NCBI GenBank assembly: GCA_963678215.1
Contig: OY782758.1
Location: forward strand, 1,426,001-1,490,000
Source of the DNA: Thiobius zoothamnicola
Lineage (GTDB): Bacteria > Pseudomonadota > Gammaproteobacteria > Chromatiales > Chromatiaceae
Direction: 5' to 3'
Length of the DNA: 64,000 nucleotides
Translations under genes and position numbers: made by a program
Part shown: piece after piece, positions 1 to 9,265 of the stretch
Layout: each line of letters opens with the position of its first letter
Position numbering within the stretch: the stretch's first letter is position 1
Notes under the pieces: generated by a model
Databases searched by the model: none
The model's input: only the letters and a program-made list of their open reading frames with translations
Told to the model about the DNA's origin: nothing

Positions 1-225
1 ACGGTATAAATCATTACCACTTTGCCAAATTATATTCTTTTCGTATGAAGATTGTTTCGGCAAATGATAATTAACCTGACCCCATACTTTTCCTAAAATA
101 TTAAAGTCATCGTCAATTACGTTTTTCTCTGGAAGTTGCTTGAAGACTGACTGAGTCATCTTTTTAGAATCGACTTTAAGAACCTTAATTGTGACCGATA
201 ACTCTTCTGCTTCAATTTCATTCAT
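1..225 (-). CDS. Partial unknown protein (N-terminal 75 residues)
   Basis: An open frame begins with ATG at 225 on the minus strand (MNEIEAEELSVTIKVLKVDS) and stays open to the window edge, so the C-terminus is missing. It lies 34 bases downstream of the mltD stop on the same strand and could be read from mltD. It has no signal peptide or membrane segment, and is charged and rather AT-rich. I do not recognise the family. The open frame and a purine-rich stretch before the ATG are the only support. Confidence 0.5.
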   Translation of the reverse strand, partial: MNEIEAEELSVTIKVLKVDSKKMTQSVFKQLPEKNVIDDDFNILGKVWGQVNYHLPKQSSYEKNIIWQSGNDLYR

Positions 226-259
226 TACTCAAATTCCAATTTAGCACATAACAGCTTGG

Positions 260-1669
260 TTAAGTCGAGTTGATGTAAACCGTCAGTTTTTGCCCGGGAT
301 GCAGATATCGACTGACTTTGTTCCAACGCTTAAGGTCGGCGATTTTGACTTGAAATTTACGCGCAATGGCATACAGGGAATCGCCTTTCCGTACATGATA
401 GCGAACTTCTTGTTTAAACAAATTCTGTATTTTCGCCAATGAGACGGATTGGGTCAGTGGAATAAACAAATGTCTATCTGCCCGGATGAGATTGCTGGAT
501 AACTGATTGGTTTGACGAATGGCGCTGATTGGCACCTTATATTGATGAGCGATATGGCTAAGGGTTTCGCCTTGGCGTATTTTGTGTTTGCGCCAACGTA
601 GCCGCTTATCATCCGGCAAAGCGGCCAGCGCTTTTTGGAAAGTCATTTTCGCATTCACCGGTAACAGCAATTGCGTGGAGCTGGGTGGGTGGGTGACGCC
701 ACGTTTCAGAGCCGGATTAAGCTTGAGCAAGGTTTCCAATGATACGTCAGCCAGATCGGCTGCGATTTGCAGGTCGATTTGTTGAAGGTCTTCAACCATC
801 GCAAAATGGGGTTGATTGGCGAATTCCGGTAGCTGGATATCATACCGGCTTGGTTCATGAATGATTTTCACCAGTGCAATCAAACGCGGCACATAATCCC
901 GGGTTTCTGCCGGTAAATCGAGCGACCAATAATCTGTCGGTTGGTTATTGCGTTCCGCTTTTTGTATAGCCCGACTGACAGTGCCCGAGCCTGCATTATA
1001 GGCGGCCAGCGTATGCAGCCAGTTGCCCTTGAAAAGCGTATTCAACCGGGTGAGGTATTTGATCGCCGCTTGCGTGGATGCAGTGATGTCACGTCTGCCA
1101 TCATACCACCAGTGTTGCTGTAGGCCCAGCATTCGCGCGGTCGCTGGCATGAATTGCCACAACCCGACAGCACCGTTGCGTGAATAAGCATGCGGACGAA
1201 AACCGCTTTCGACGGCTGGCAGCAAAACCAATTCGCGCGGCAAATCATGCTGTTCAACCTGCCCAATGATGTAGTGTAAATAAGGTTTTGCGCGATTCAA
1301 CAAGACGTCAAGCGCTTTCGGATAACGCAGAAGGCGCTCCATTTCATAGGTGATTTTGGGGTGCTGATATGACAATAAACGCAAATCCGCACGAACACGT
1401 CGCCACAGGCTATCCGTCAAACCGGATTCTGCTACCAGATTGGCATTTTCGGCAGGCTGGCGCAGGTCTTGCGGTTGTTCATCAGATGATTTGAGATGCT
1501 GCGCCGGAATATCCGTTACCGCTATTGGCTGAGTCACTTGGTGTGAAAGTACGCTTTGATTGCCGCTAGCAGGCAGACAAGCGGCACAGGTCAGCAGAAT
1601 CATAAAAAGTTGTCGGCTCCATTGCTGACGCCGCTGATTTTGTTCAGAATGCGGGGGTATTTTTCTCAT
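260..1669 (-). CDS. mltD: Membrane-bound lytic murein transglycosylase D with two LysM domains
   Basis: Cleaves the MurNAc-GlcNAc bond of peptidoglycan with formation of 1,6-anhydro ends, acting in the periplasm. The 469-residue product starts MRKIPPHSEQ and has a hydrophobic N-terminal segment at about residues 22-36 (export signal). The SLT goose-type domain is at about 125-250, with the catalytic Glu in LPAVESGF and the typical GAVGLWQFMPATA. Two LysM peptidoglycan-binding repeats close the protein (starting RHKIRQGETLSHIA and VRYHVRKGDSLYAIA). E. coli MltD is of similar size and also carries C-terminal LysM repeats. It is divergent from the methyltransferase gene; in E. coli gloB sits between mltD and the related yafS, but not here. 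Confidence 0.93.
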   Translation of the reverse strand: MRKIPPHSEQNQRRQQWSRQLFMILLTCAACLPASGNQSVLSHQVTQPIAVTDIPAQHLKSSDEQPQDLRQPAENANLVAESGLTDSLWRRVRADLRLLSYQHPKITYEMERLLRYPKALDVLLNRAKPYLHYIIGQVEQHDLPRELVLLPAVESGFRPHAYSRNGAVGLWQFMPATARMLGLQQHWWYDGRRDITASTQAAIKYLTRLNTLFKGNWLHTLAAYNAGSGTVSRAIQKAERNNQPTDYWSLDLPAETRDYVPRLIALVKIIHEPSRYDIQLPEFANQPHFAMVEDLQQIDLQIAADLADVSLETLLKLNPALKRGVTHPPSSTQLLLPVNAKMTFQKALAALPDDKRLRWRKHKIRQGETLSHIAHQYKVPISAIRQTNQLSSNLIRADRHLFIPLTQSVSLAKIQNLFKQEVRYHVRKGDSLYAIARKFQVKIADLKRWNKVSRYLHPGQKLTVYINST

Positions 1670-1708
1670 GACCGGACACTATACGTAAAGCGTTCCAGGG
1701 TAACAATC

Positions 1709-2455
1709 TTGAAGCCGACATACCTCAGTGCGCAAAAGGAACTGCATCAATCCATCCGCGCTTGGTTTAATCGCCCGGCCGGGCTTCGGCTCATGCAATT
1801 GGAGCAACGTTTATTGATCGATTTGCATGCTGGGTTGTTCGGTTATTATTTGGTGCAGATACAAGGGTTTGGCCATTCCTTAGCGTGCTATGACGGGTTG
1901 CCGGTGCAGTACTGTTTACAGTTAAGCCTGCATGATGAGACTGACTCAACCACTATGCTGTATGCCTGTAGTGAAATGCTGCCTTTAGCGACAGCATCCA
2001 TTGATGTGGTGGTTTTGCCACACACACTGGATTTTTCTTTGGATCCGCATCGGGTGCTCAAGGAAGTCGAACGGGTGCTGATTCCAGAGGGGCGGGTGAT
2101 TATTCTGGGCTTTAATCCCATCAGTCTCTGGGGCTTAGGTCGATTATTCTTGCAACATCGGGGCGGCGCGCCCTGGACCGGGCACTTCTTATCTTATCGG
2201 CGCGTGAATGACTGGCTGAGCGTGTTGGGTTTTGATATTGAATCCAGCAATGTCTGCGCTTTTGCGCCACCTGTATCCAATGAAACATGGGCGAAACGCC
2301 TGGGTTGGCTGGATGCGCGAGGTAAGTCGCTGGCCCCGGGCTTGAACGGCGTTTATGCCTTACGCGCGGTAAAAAGGGTTTCCACTGTCAGACCCATCAG
2401 GATGCGTACACAACGTTTGCGCGCGTTTGGCCCGAGCGCCGCGACAGAAACCTGA
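1709..2455 (+). CDS. SAM-dependent methyltransferase (YafS-like, methyltransferase type 11)
   Basis: A class I methyltransferase-like protein of about 248 residues. The recognisable part is the segment IDVVVLPHTLDFSLDPHRVL followed by KEVERVLIPEGRVIILGFNP, the post-I region of type 11 methyltransferases. It is the same kind of protein that lies next to mltD/gloB/rnhA in enterobacteria and pseudomonads (YafS). The frame stays open upstream into mltD. I chose TTG 1709 because it follows a CAGGG purine stretch and avoids overlap with the divergent mltD start at 1669; an earlier start inside mltD is less likely. Substrate unknown. Confidence 0.75.
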   Translation: MKPTYLSAQKELHQSIRAWFNRPAGLRLMQLEQRLLIDLHAGLFGYYLVQIQGFGHSLACYDGLPVQYCLQLSLHDETDSTTMLYACSEMLPLATASIDVVVLPHTLDFSLDPHRVLKEVERVLIPEGRVIILGFNPISLWGLGRLFLQHRGGAPWTGHFLSYRRVNDWLSVLGFDIESSNVCAFAPPVSNETWAKRLGWLDARGKSLAPGLNGVYALRAVKRVSTVRPIRMRTQRLRAFGPSAATET

Positions 2456-2475
2456 TCATACAGTTGCACTGTGCC

Positions 2476-3807
2476 TCAACGGTTTTGCAGCGCCGCCGTG
2501 TCGCCCATAAAGTGATGCGCCATGGCATTAAGATCAGCTTCAGACAGGATACCAACGATGCCTTTAAGACGAACAATATCCAGCAGGTAATTGTGTTTGG
2601 CATTGGCAAAGTCGGTTTCCGCCCGGGATAAAGTGCGTAATGCATTCAGCACCTGAGTATTGGAAATTTCCCCGGATTTGGCCGCCGCGCGTTTAGCCTT
2701 CACATCTTTCTGGCTCACCTGGACTAAATTTTGCAGGGCTTCAATACTGATGATAGTTGATTGCACCGTATCGAACGCATCCATGGTTTGGTGTTTGACC
2801 TGACGCAATACAAGATCCAGTTCCACCTGGGATTTTTTGCGCAAATGTTGCGCCTGGCGGATTTTGGATGAGGTCGCGCCGCCATTGTATAGCGGCAAGC
2901 TCACCTCAAGCGCAAGCTCAGTGGTGTTATATTTGCTGCCGCCGCCGAACAAAGTGCGGTCAGTTCTTTTTTTGTCGTGGCTGACCACGAAATCCAGCGT
3001 CGGCAACCGGGTCGCTTGCCGGGCATTCACTTCCTCAACGGACATGCCGAACCGTTCGCGTTGCGCCAATAGAGCAGGGTTATTTTTTTGTGCCAGCGTC
3101 ACCCATTCATCTGGCACAGCAGGTTTGGGCCGCACGATGTCAATCGCCGGTTTCAGCAGTTGAATCGAAATAACCGGTTGCCCCGTCATTTCCTCCAATG
3201 CACGTAAAGCACTCTTATATTGGTTCTCAACCGTACGTAAATGCGCATCTGCTTGCAAGCTGGCCGCCAGAGCCGGTGGCTTGTTCCGCGCCAGCTTCCA
3301 TTGGCGCTTGAAAGTGTTGGCTTCAATCCTGGCATTTCGCCGCTCGGTTCTGGCGTTCAGCACATTGACATAACACTCCACCACTTTCATCAACAAAGCT
3401 TGTTGGGCTGCTTGCAAGTCAGCCGTAATTTTGCGCAATTCAATACGTGATTGACGCAGGCGGGCAATATTCTCATAGTTCAGGATGGATTGGGTTGCAT
3501 CCAGGCTGAACTCAGTGACAGGAAAACTGTTCGCGCCAACCGCATAAACGTCATTCGCCGCGCTGCGAACATCCTGTATGGTGTGACTGTAGCGATACCC
3601 GGCGGATAAGGTCGGTAAAAAGGCGGATTTGGCTTGCTCGTGAATTTCTGCAGAAGCATCGCCCGCATAAATCTGCGCCAGGAATGCCAGGTCGTTTTTC
3701 TTCGCCAGCCGGTAAATATCCAATAAGGTTTCAGCCTGGGCGCTGCTGAAAGCCAATAAAAGCACCAGACTCAAAATCATGCTGATACGCTGGGATACAG
3801 TTTCCAC
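2476..3807 (-). CDS. tolC: TolC-family outer membrane efflux channel
   Basis: Outer-membrane trimeric channel that works with inner-membrane pumps or type I secretion machines. The product has about 443 residues with an N-terminal signal peptide ending AFSSAQA, then two repeated outer membrane efflux domains: long helical stretches with the strand segment FSLDATQSILNYENIARLRQ in the first half and LEVSLPLYNGGATSSKIRQA in the second, as in TolC/AggA proteins. GTG 3807 is preferred as start because AAGGGGAG lies about 7 bases upstream; a TTG at 3825 is in frame but sits inside that ribosome site. It stands alone, without pump or adaptor genes beside it. Confidence 0.85.
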   Translation of the reverse strand: METVSQRISMILSLVLLLAFSSAQAETLLDIYRLAKKNDLAFLAQIYAGDASAEIHEQAKSAFLPTLSAGYRYSHTIQDVRSAANDVYAVGANSFPVTEFSLDATQSILNYENIARLRQSRIELRKITADLQAAQQALLMKVVECYVNVLNARTERRNARIEANTFKRQWKLARNKPPALAASLQADAHLRTVENQYKSALRALEEMTGQPVISIQLLKPAIDIVRPKPAVPDEWVTLAQKNNPALLAQRERFGMSVEEVNARQATRLPTLDFVVSHDKKRTDRTLFGGGSKYNTTELALEVSLPLYNGGATSSKIRQAQHLRKKSQVELDLVLRQVKHQTMDAFDTVQSTIISIEALQNLVQVSQKDVKAKRAAAKSGEISNTQVLNALRTLSRAETDFANAKHNYLLDIVRLKGIVGILSEADLNAMAHHFMGDTAALQNR

Positions 3808-3943
3808 GTTGACTCCCCTTGCCAAAAAGCAAACAGATGGGTTTCTTTGTTATTCCCTATCAGATAATGATCGTCCCTGGATCGCGTCATCATGAGGCTG
3901 GCTTAAATTCGGATTAAACCGAACAACATAGGGTCAACCCCGG

Positions 3944-3949
3944 TATAAT
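3944..3949 (+). promoter_or_regulatory. Possible -10 box for typA
   Basis: TATAAT about 38 bases upstream of the typA GTG start. The -35 region is weak (GAACAA at a 17-base spacing). A 16-base imperfect palindrome, TTCGG/CCGAA around ATTAAA at 3908-3923, lies just upstream and could be an operator. Confidence 0.35.
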
Positions 3950-3986
3950 CGCGCGCCGTCTTTAATCCTTACCCGGTGTAACACCA

Positions 3987-5801
3987 GTGATTCAACAACT
4001 ACGCAATGTGGCGATTATAGCCCATGTTGACCATGGAAAAACGACTTTGGTTGACGAACTTCTTAAACAATCCGGCACGCTGGGCGAGCGCTTTGGTGAA
4101 ATTGAGCGCGTGATGGATTCAAATGATCAGGAAAAGGAGCGGGGTATCACCATTCTGGCGAAAAACACCGCTATTCGCTGGCAGGATTATCGCATCAACA
4201 TTGTTGACACGCCGGGGCACGCCGACTTTGGCGGCGAAGTGGAGCGCGTGTTATCCATGGTGGATTCCGTCTTGTTATTGGTTGACGCTCAGGAAGGGCC
4301 AATGCCACAAACCCGTTTTGTCACTCAGAAGGCCTTCAACCACGGCCTCAGACCAATTGTGGTCGTCAATAAAATTGACAAACCGGGCGCACGCCCAAAT
4401 TGGGTGGTCGATCAAGTCTTTGACTTATTTGATAATTTGGGCGCAACAGATGAACAATTGGATTTCCCGGTTATTTACGCCTCAGCCATTAATGGATATG
4501 CATCCACTTCAGAGGAAACGCGCGATGGCGATATGACAACGCTGTTTGAAGCCATCATCGCCCATTGTCCGCCGCCCGCCGTGGATCCCGAAGCGCCTTT
4601 TCAAATGCAGATATCCAATCTGGACTACAACAGCTATGTTGGCGCAATCGCTATCGGGCGGATTACCCGGGGCATCGCCAAACCCAACCAGAATGTGACG
4701 GTGATTCAGCGTGATGGTACGGAATATCGCGGCAAAATCGGCATTGTGTACGGTTATCTCGGGCTTGACCGGCACGAAGTGGAGCAAGCCAGTGCCGGGG
4801 ATATTGTCGCCATTACCGGTCTGCAAGCACCCAAAGTGTCTGACACCCTGTGCGACCCGGAACGGATCGAACCACTGCCCGCGATGAGCGTGGATGAACC
4901 CACCGTCTCCATGACCTTCCAGGTCAATTCATCGCCTTTCGCCGGGCGTGAAGGCAAATATCTGACATCGCGCCAAATCAAGGATCGTTTGGAGCGTGAA
5001 TTGATTCACAACGTGGCTCTCCGGGTGGAAGAAGGCAGCGACCCGGAAAAATTCAAAGTTTCAGGCCGGGGTGAATTACACCTTTCCGTGCTGATTGAGA
5101 ATATGCGCCGGGAGGGCTTTGAACTGGCGGTGTCGCGTCCTGAAGTGATTTTACGTGAGATCAATGGGGAACGTTGCGAGCCTTATGAGCAGCTTACCGT
5201 TGATATCGAAGAACAACATCAAGGTGCCGTCATGGAAGCGCTGGGCGAACGGCGCGGCGCGCTGAAAAATATGACGCCTGACGGCAAAGGCCGCGTACGT
5301 CTTGATTATATTGCGCCTTCCCGGGGATTAATTGGCCTGCAAACCGATTTTATGACAATGACCTCGGGCACAGGCCTGATATACCACGTTTTTGACCATT
5401 ACGGCCCGGCGGCGAGCGGCGGTATCGCAGCGCGTAAGAACGGCGTATTGATCGCCAATGGACAAGGCAAAGTGCTGGCTTATGCACTGTTTAACCTGCA
5501 AGAACGGGGGCGCTTGATGGTTTCACCGGGCGATGAAGTCTACGAAGGTCAATTAGTGGGTATCCATTCCCGCGACAATGACTTGGTGGTTAATCCACTG
5601 AAAGCCAAACAACTGACCAATGTTCGCGCGGCAGGCAAAGATGACGCACTCATTTTGACACCGCCGATACGGGTCACATTGGAAATGGCGTTAGAATTTA
5701 TCGAAGACGATGAACTCGTCGAAGTGACGCCAGAAGCCATTCGTCTACGCAAAAAACTGCTGAAAGAACATGAACGCAAACGGGCCTCGCGGGCCATTTA
5801 A
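3987..5801 (+). CDS. typA: Translational GTPase TypA/BipA
   Basis: Ribosome-associated GTPase of the EF-G/LepA class, linked to 50S assembly and stress or cold adaptation. The 604-residue product starts with GTG and shows the G1 loop AHVDHGKTT near residue 10, the switch region with RGITI, G3 DTPGHADFGGEVERVLSMVD, and G4 NKIDKP near residue 130. EF-G-like domains II, III and V follow, with the TypA-type segment SRGLIGLQTDFMTMTSGTG. Length matches the family (about 605). It is a single gene, convergent with the amino-acid binding protein downstream. Confidence 0.97.
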   Translation: MIQQLRNVAIIAHVDHGKTTLVDELLKQSGTLGERFGEIERVMDSNDQEKERGITILAKNTAIRWQDYRINIVDTPGHADFGGEVERVLSMVDSVLLLVDAQEGPMPQTRFVTQKAFNHGLRPIVVVNKIDKPGARPNWVVDQVFDLFDNLGATDEQLDFPVIYASAINGYASTSEETRDGDMTTLFEAIIAHCPPPAVDPEAPFQMQISNLDYNSYVGAIAIGRITRGIAKPNQNVTVIQRDGTEYRGKIGIVYGYLGLDRHEVEQASAGDIVAITGLQAPKVSDTLCDPERIEPLPAMSVDEPTVSMTFQVNSSPFAGREGKYLTSRQIKDRLERELIHNVALRVEEGSDPEKFKVSGRGELHLSVLIENMRREGFELAVSRPEVILREINGERCEPYEQLTVDIEEQHQGAVMEALGERRGALKNMTPDGKGRVRLDYIAPSRGLIGLQTDFMTMTSGTGLIYHVFDHYGPAASGGIAARKNGVLIANGQGKVLAYALFNLQERGRLMVSPGDEVYEGQLVGIHSRDNDLVVNPLKAKQLTNVRAAGKDDALILTPPIRVTLEMALEFIEDDELVEVTPEAIRLRKKLLKEHERKRASRAI

Positions 5802-5921
5802 CACAACCTTTCAACGAGGACAGGCGTTTTAGCATTCAGCACTTCTGAACAGTGAGAAACGCCAGCCCCTCTATAATGGCGTCAATTTCCCGATTCTGTA
5901 TGCCATTACCCCAAGCATGAA

Positions 5922-5967
5922 AATAAACTGCGGACGCTCGCCCTCGCAAACGACCACGCAGTTTATT
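5922..5967. repeat. 11-bp perfect inverted repeat between convergent genes
   Basis: AATAAACTGCG at 5922-5932 and its exact complement CGCAGTTTATT at 5957-5967, with a 24-base loop. It lies in the 176-base gap between the ends of typA and the amino-acid binding protein gene. There is no strong T-run, so a factor-independent terminator is uncertain. A second pair (GGCGTTT 5823-5829 and AAACGCC 5857-5863) lies just after typA. Confidence 0.5.
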
Positions 5968-5977
5968 GCCGGGAAAA

Positions 5978-6994
5978 TTAACGCATGGCTGGAGAGTACA
6001 AAATACCGCCCTGGTTCCATTGCGCATTCAAACCACGCGCAATCTTCAAGGGCGACCCCATGCCTACGTTACGTTCAAAAGATTCCGCGTAGTTACCAAC
6101 CTGCCTGATGATTTGATAGCCCCAGTCATCCGGCAAATTCAGTTTTCTGCCCAAATCCCCCTCAGAGCCTAACAAACGTTTTTGGCCTGGTTTGCCAATT
6201 TTTCTCAACCGATTGGCATTAGCGGAGGTCACACCCTGATATTCACCTTCAATCCAGGCATTAACCGTCCATTTGACGACATTAAACCAAGCATCATCAC
6301 CTTGGCGCACCACAGGACCTAACGGTTCCTTTGAGATCACTTCAGGCAACACCTTCGCCTCATCCGGTTCCGGCAAACCAATCCGCAACGCATACAATTG
6401 GGATTGATCCGATACCAGAAAATCACACCGGCCAGAAGAGAAGCCAATGCGGGTCTGGTCAGAAGTATCAAAAGTGACCACGTCATATTTCATATTTCTT
6501 TCGCGAAAAAAGTCCGCAATTGCCAACTCTGTGGAGGTACCTGCCTGAATACAAGCCGCAGCGCCATCCAATTCGGTGGCACTGTTGACCCCCAATGCTT
6601 TGCGCACCATAAAGCCGGCACCGTCATAATAGATAGTACCCGCGAAGTTCAATCCCAAAGAGGTATCTCTGGTATGCGTCCAGGTCGTATTACGCGACAA
6701 AATATCAATCTCGCCAGATTGCAAGGCGGTAAAGCGTTCTTTAGCCGTCAACGGCTTATACCTGACCTTGGATGCATCACCCAACACCGCCGCCGCAACG
6801 CCGCGACACACATCAACATCCAAGCCACTCCAATTGCCTTTTTCATCTTTCTGCGAAAAACCAGCCAGCCCTGTGCTCACGCCGCAACTTAAATAACCTC
6901 TGTTCTGTACATCCTGCAAAGTACCGGCATTCGCCGATGAGGCCGCACCTATGCCAGCCAACACCATAGCGGCAATCATTATTTTCATGTTCAA
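5978..6994 (-). CDS. aapJ: General L-amino acid ABC transporter periplasmic binding protein (AapJ/BztA type)
   Basis: Periplasmic solute-binding protein for polar amino acids. The 338-residue product has a signal peptide (MNMKIMIAAMVLAGIGAASS, then ANA), followed by the family 3 binding-protein fold. GYLSCGVSTGLAGFS, WSGLDVDVCRGVAAAVLGD and LSRNTTWTHTRDTSLGLNF are typical of AapJ/BztA. The normal partners (two permeases and an ATPase, aapQMP) are not in the window, since typA and the CLC gene flank it. It is therefore an orphan binding protein that must use a transporter encoded elsewhere or has another role. Confidence 0.9.
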   Translation of the reverse strand: MNMKIMIAAMVLAGIGAASSANAGTLQDVQNRGYLSCGVSTGLAGFSQKDEKGNWSGLDVDVCRGVAAAVLGDASKVRYKPLTAKERFTALQSGEIDILSRNTTWTHTRDTSLGLNFAGTIYYDGAGFMVRKALGVNSATELDGAAACIQAGTSTELAIADFFRERNMKYDVVTFDTSDQTRIGFSSGRCDFLVSDQSQLYALRIGLPEPDEAKVLPEVISKEPLGPVVRQGDDAWFNVVKWTVNAWIEGEYQGVTSANANRLRKIGKPGQKRLLGSEGDLGRKLNLPDDWGYQIIRQVGNYAESFERNVGMGSPLKIARGLNAQWNQGGILYSPAMR

Positions 6995-7117
6995 ACTCCT
7001 CTTATCAGATTTAGCAACAAAAATGCATCGTGCGGATACCCGACAGACTCAACAGACCCGCCACGATTCATAAACCGTACAGGGATATAGCATAAAAATC
7101 AGTAATGCTGAGTCATT

Positions 7118-8500
7118 GTGTACTCTGCCAACTCAATAATGACAAATTCAGTAAACTTGTCCGCACACCCTTTTTCAGGAGATACGAAAATATCTCACCG
7201 CCATCCTCATCTGCGAAACACCGGATCCCATTTACGCCGCTCAAAACGCCTTTTATTGTCTTCGCAAGCTTGGCGTATCCGCTTGGCATTCTGGGGAGGA
7301 GCGATCCTGGTCGGTTTGGTTTGCGTACTGTTCGCCAAGTTGGCTGAATTAGCGAATCATGCATTCTTACAGCTTGCGGCATTCAATCCGTACCTCCCCT
7401 TATTACTGACGCCATGCGGCATACTCGGCATAGTCTGGCTCACCTTCCGTTATTTCCCTGGCGCGCAAGGCAGCGGCATCCCACAAACTTTGGCCGCTTT
7501 ACAAAGCCACCAGAAAACAACTTTACTGTCATGGCGGATCGCCATCGGTAAAGTGTTATTAACCTTACTGGGATTATTGGCAGGCGGTTCCATTGGCCGA
7601 CAAGGGCCATCCATCCACATCGGCGCCGCCATCATGTATTCGATGCGGCGTTTAACACGGCTGCCAGCAAGCTGCCCTTATCAACACTGGATTATGGCCG
7701 GCAGTGCCGCTGGCATGGCCGCCGCATTCAACACACCAATGGCGGGCATGGTGTTTGTGATCGAAGAAATGCGCCGCAGCAGTCAATATCCAATCCATAG
7801 CTCAATCATGATCGCTGTTGTGTTAGCCGGTATCGTCGCAATCAGCATAACGGGGCATTACGATTATTTTGGCGTTTTATCGGACAATCCGCCGCCGGAC
7901 TGGAGGATCTGGTCAATTGCCCCCGTGGTCGGCGTTATTGGCGGCTTACTCGGCGGCTTGTTTGCGCAGACCCTGATCAAAACCACTCAGGTCATAACGC
8001 CAATCGCTACGCGCGCGCCTTTACGATCAGCTTTCGTTGGCGGCTGGGTGCTCGCCATCATCGCCTTCCTGTCTGACTATAGCGCAAATGGCACAGGTTA
8101 CCTTGAAGCCCAGGCCATCATCGCCAATACCGCAGAATTTGACCCTTGGTATCCAATCCATAAAGCTTTAGCGACCGCCGCCTCTTTTCTAACCGGCATT
8201 CCAGGAGGTATTTTCGCCCCCTCTTTAGCCACAGGCGTCGGTTTAGGCGCTGACCTGGCCTATTGGTGGCCCGTTGCGCCATCAAGCGCGATGATTTTGT
8301 TGGGGATGGCCGCTTACTTCACCGGCGTGGTACAGTCGCCCCTGACCGCCGTCGTCATTGTGATTGAAATCACAGCAGAATACGATATGGCGCTGCCTTT
8401 GCTGGCGACCGCCGCAATCGCCTATGGCGTATCCCGGCTCGTTTGTCCGCAACCCATTTATCATTCATTAGCGCAAACATTCATCAACAACAAATCATGA
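7118..8500 (+). CDS. CLC-family chloride channel/antiporter with Gln in place of the gating Glu
   Basis: Integral membrane CLC protein, about 460 residues, with some ten hydrophobic helices. The conserved anion-pathway segments are present: GAQGSGIPQ, GGSIGRQGPSIHIGAA, FNTPMAGMVFVIEEM and GIPGGIFAPSLATGVGLG. In the usual GREGP motif the Glu (E148 of E. coli ClC-ec1) is here Gln (codon CAA, around 7600). The internal proton Glu (second Glu of VIEEM), the Ser of GSGIP and a C-terminal Tyr are kept. In the model protein, E148Q abolishes gating and proton coupling. There are no C-terminal CBS domains. Start is GTG 7118; ATG 7139 is an alternative. Confidence 0.9.
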   Translation: MYSANSIMTNSVNLSAHPFSGDTKISHRHPHLRNTGSHLRRSKRLLLSSQAWRIRLAFWGGAILVGLVCVLFAKLAELANHAFLQLAAFNPYLPLLLTPCGILGIVWLTFRYFPGAQGSGIPQTLAALQSHQKTTLLSWRIAIGKVLLTLLGLLAGGSIGRQGPSIHIGAAIMYSMRRLTRLPASCPYQHWIMAGSAAGMAAAFNTPMAGMVFVIEEMRRSSQYPIHSSIMIAVVLAGIVAISITGHYDYFGVLSDNPPPDWRIWSIAPVVGVIGGLLGGLFAQTLIKTTQVITPIATRAPLRSAFVGGWVLAIIAFLSDYSANGTGYLEAQAIIANTAEFDPWYPIHKALATAASFLTGIPGGIFAPSLATGVGLGADLAYWWPVAPSSAMILLGMAAYFTGVVQSPLTAVVIVIEITAEYDMALPLLATAAIAYGVSRLVCPQPIYHSLAQTFINNKS

Positions 8501-8569
8501 CGAACATCCCGCCATGAGCAGCACCCGGTTGAACCGCCATTTGCCGACGCCAAAACACACGGTGAAACA

Positions 8570-9265
8570 ATGGAAACCCTAGAAGCCATTGCGCTCATCA
8601 TGGGTGCCGCCTGGGCATCCGGCATCAATCTATATGCAACCATTCTGGTACTCGGCTGGATGGGTGGCCTTGGACATATTGAATTACCGCCGGATTTACA
8701 CATCATCACCGATCCGTCCGTGATGTTGGCAGCCGGGATCATGTTCTTCATTGAGTTCTTCGCTGACAAAACACCAGGGGTCGATACCGGTTGGGATGCG
8801 ATACATACCTTCGTACGCATCCCGGCTGGCGCATTAATGGCGGCTGGCGCGTCCGGCCATCTGGATGCCGGCCCTGTTGTTGAACTGGTTGCCCTACTGC
8901 TTGGCGGCAGCCTGGCGACAGCGAGCCACGTCACGAAAACCAGCAGCCGGATGTTAATCAATACCTCTCCAGAACCCTTCAGTAACTGGACAGCCTCCCT
9001 GACAGAAGATTTGTTGGTCATCGGCGGATTATGGACCGCCCTGCACTACCCCATACTCTTTCTGGTCGGCTTAACCCTGTTCATGGCGCTGGTCATCTGG
9101 CTATTACCCAAGTTATGGCGAACCATCCGGCGCATTGTCGGTCAAATCAGCCATTGGCTCAGCGGTCACCCCCGGCAAGCGCCACCATTTTCTTCAAACA
9201 ACCCCGCAAATCAGCATCAACGCAGATCGCGTTTCCATTTACCGCCCAGCAAAAAAACCGATTGA
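8570..9265 (+). CDS. DUF4126 family membrane protein
   Basis: Unknown integral membrane protein of 231 residues. The N-terminal three quarters carry several hydrophobic helices with the family-like segments AAWASGINLYATILVLGWMG and IMFFIEFFADKTPGVDTGWD. The tail after about residue 200 is polar and probably disordered. DUF4126 proteins have no assigned function. Its stop codon overlaps the next start by one base (TGATG), so it is translationally coupled to the thioredoxin-like gene and is the first gene of a compact five-gene run. Confidence 0.8.
   Translation: METLEAIALIMGAAWASGINLYATILVLGWMGGLGHIELPPDLHIITDPSVMLAAGIMFFIEFFADKTPGVDTGWDAIHTFVRIPAGALMAAGASGHLDAGPVVELVALLLGGSLATASHVTKTSSRMLINTSPEPFSNWTASLTEDLLVIGGLWTALHYPILFLVGLTLFMALVIWLLPKLWRTIRRIVGQISHWLSGHPRQAPPFSSNNPANQHQRRSRFHLPPSKKTD

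Noticed and set aside
7000..7117. Possible fluoride riboswitch before the CLC gene
   Set aside because: None of the conserved crcB-motif core is present, and the protein is not of the CLC-F type by its motifs.
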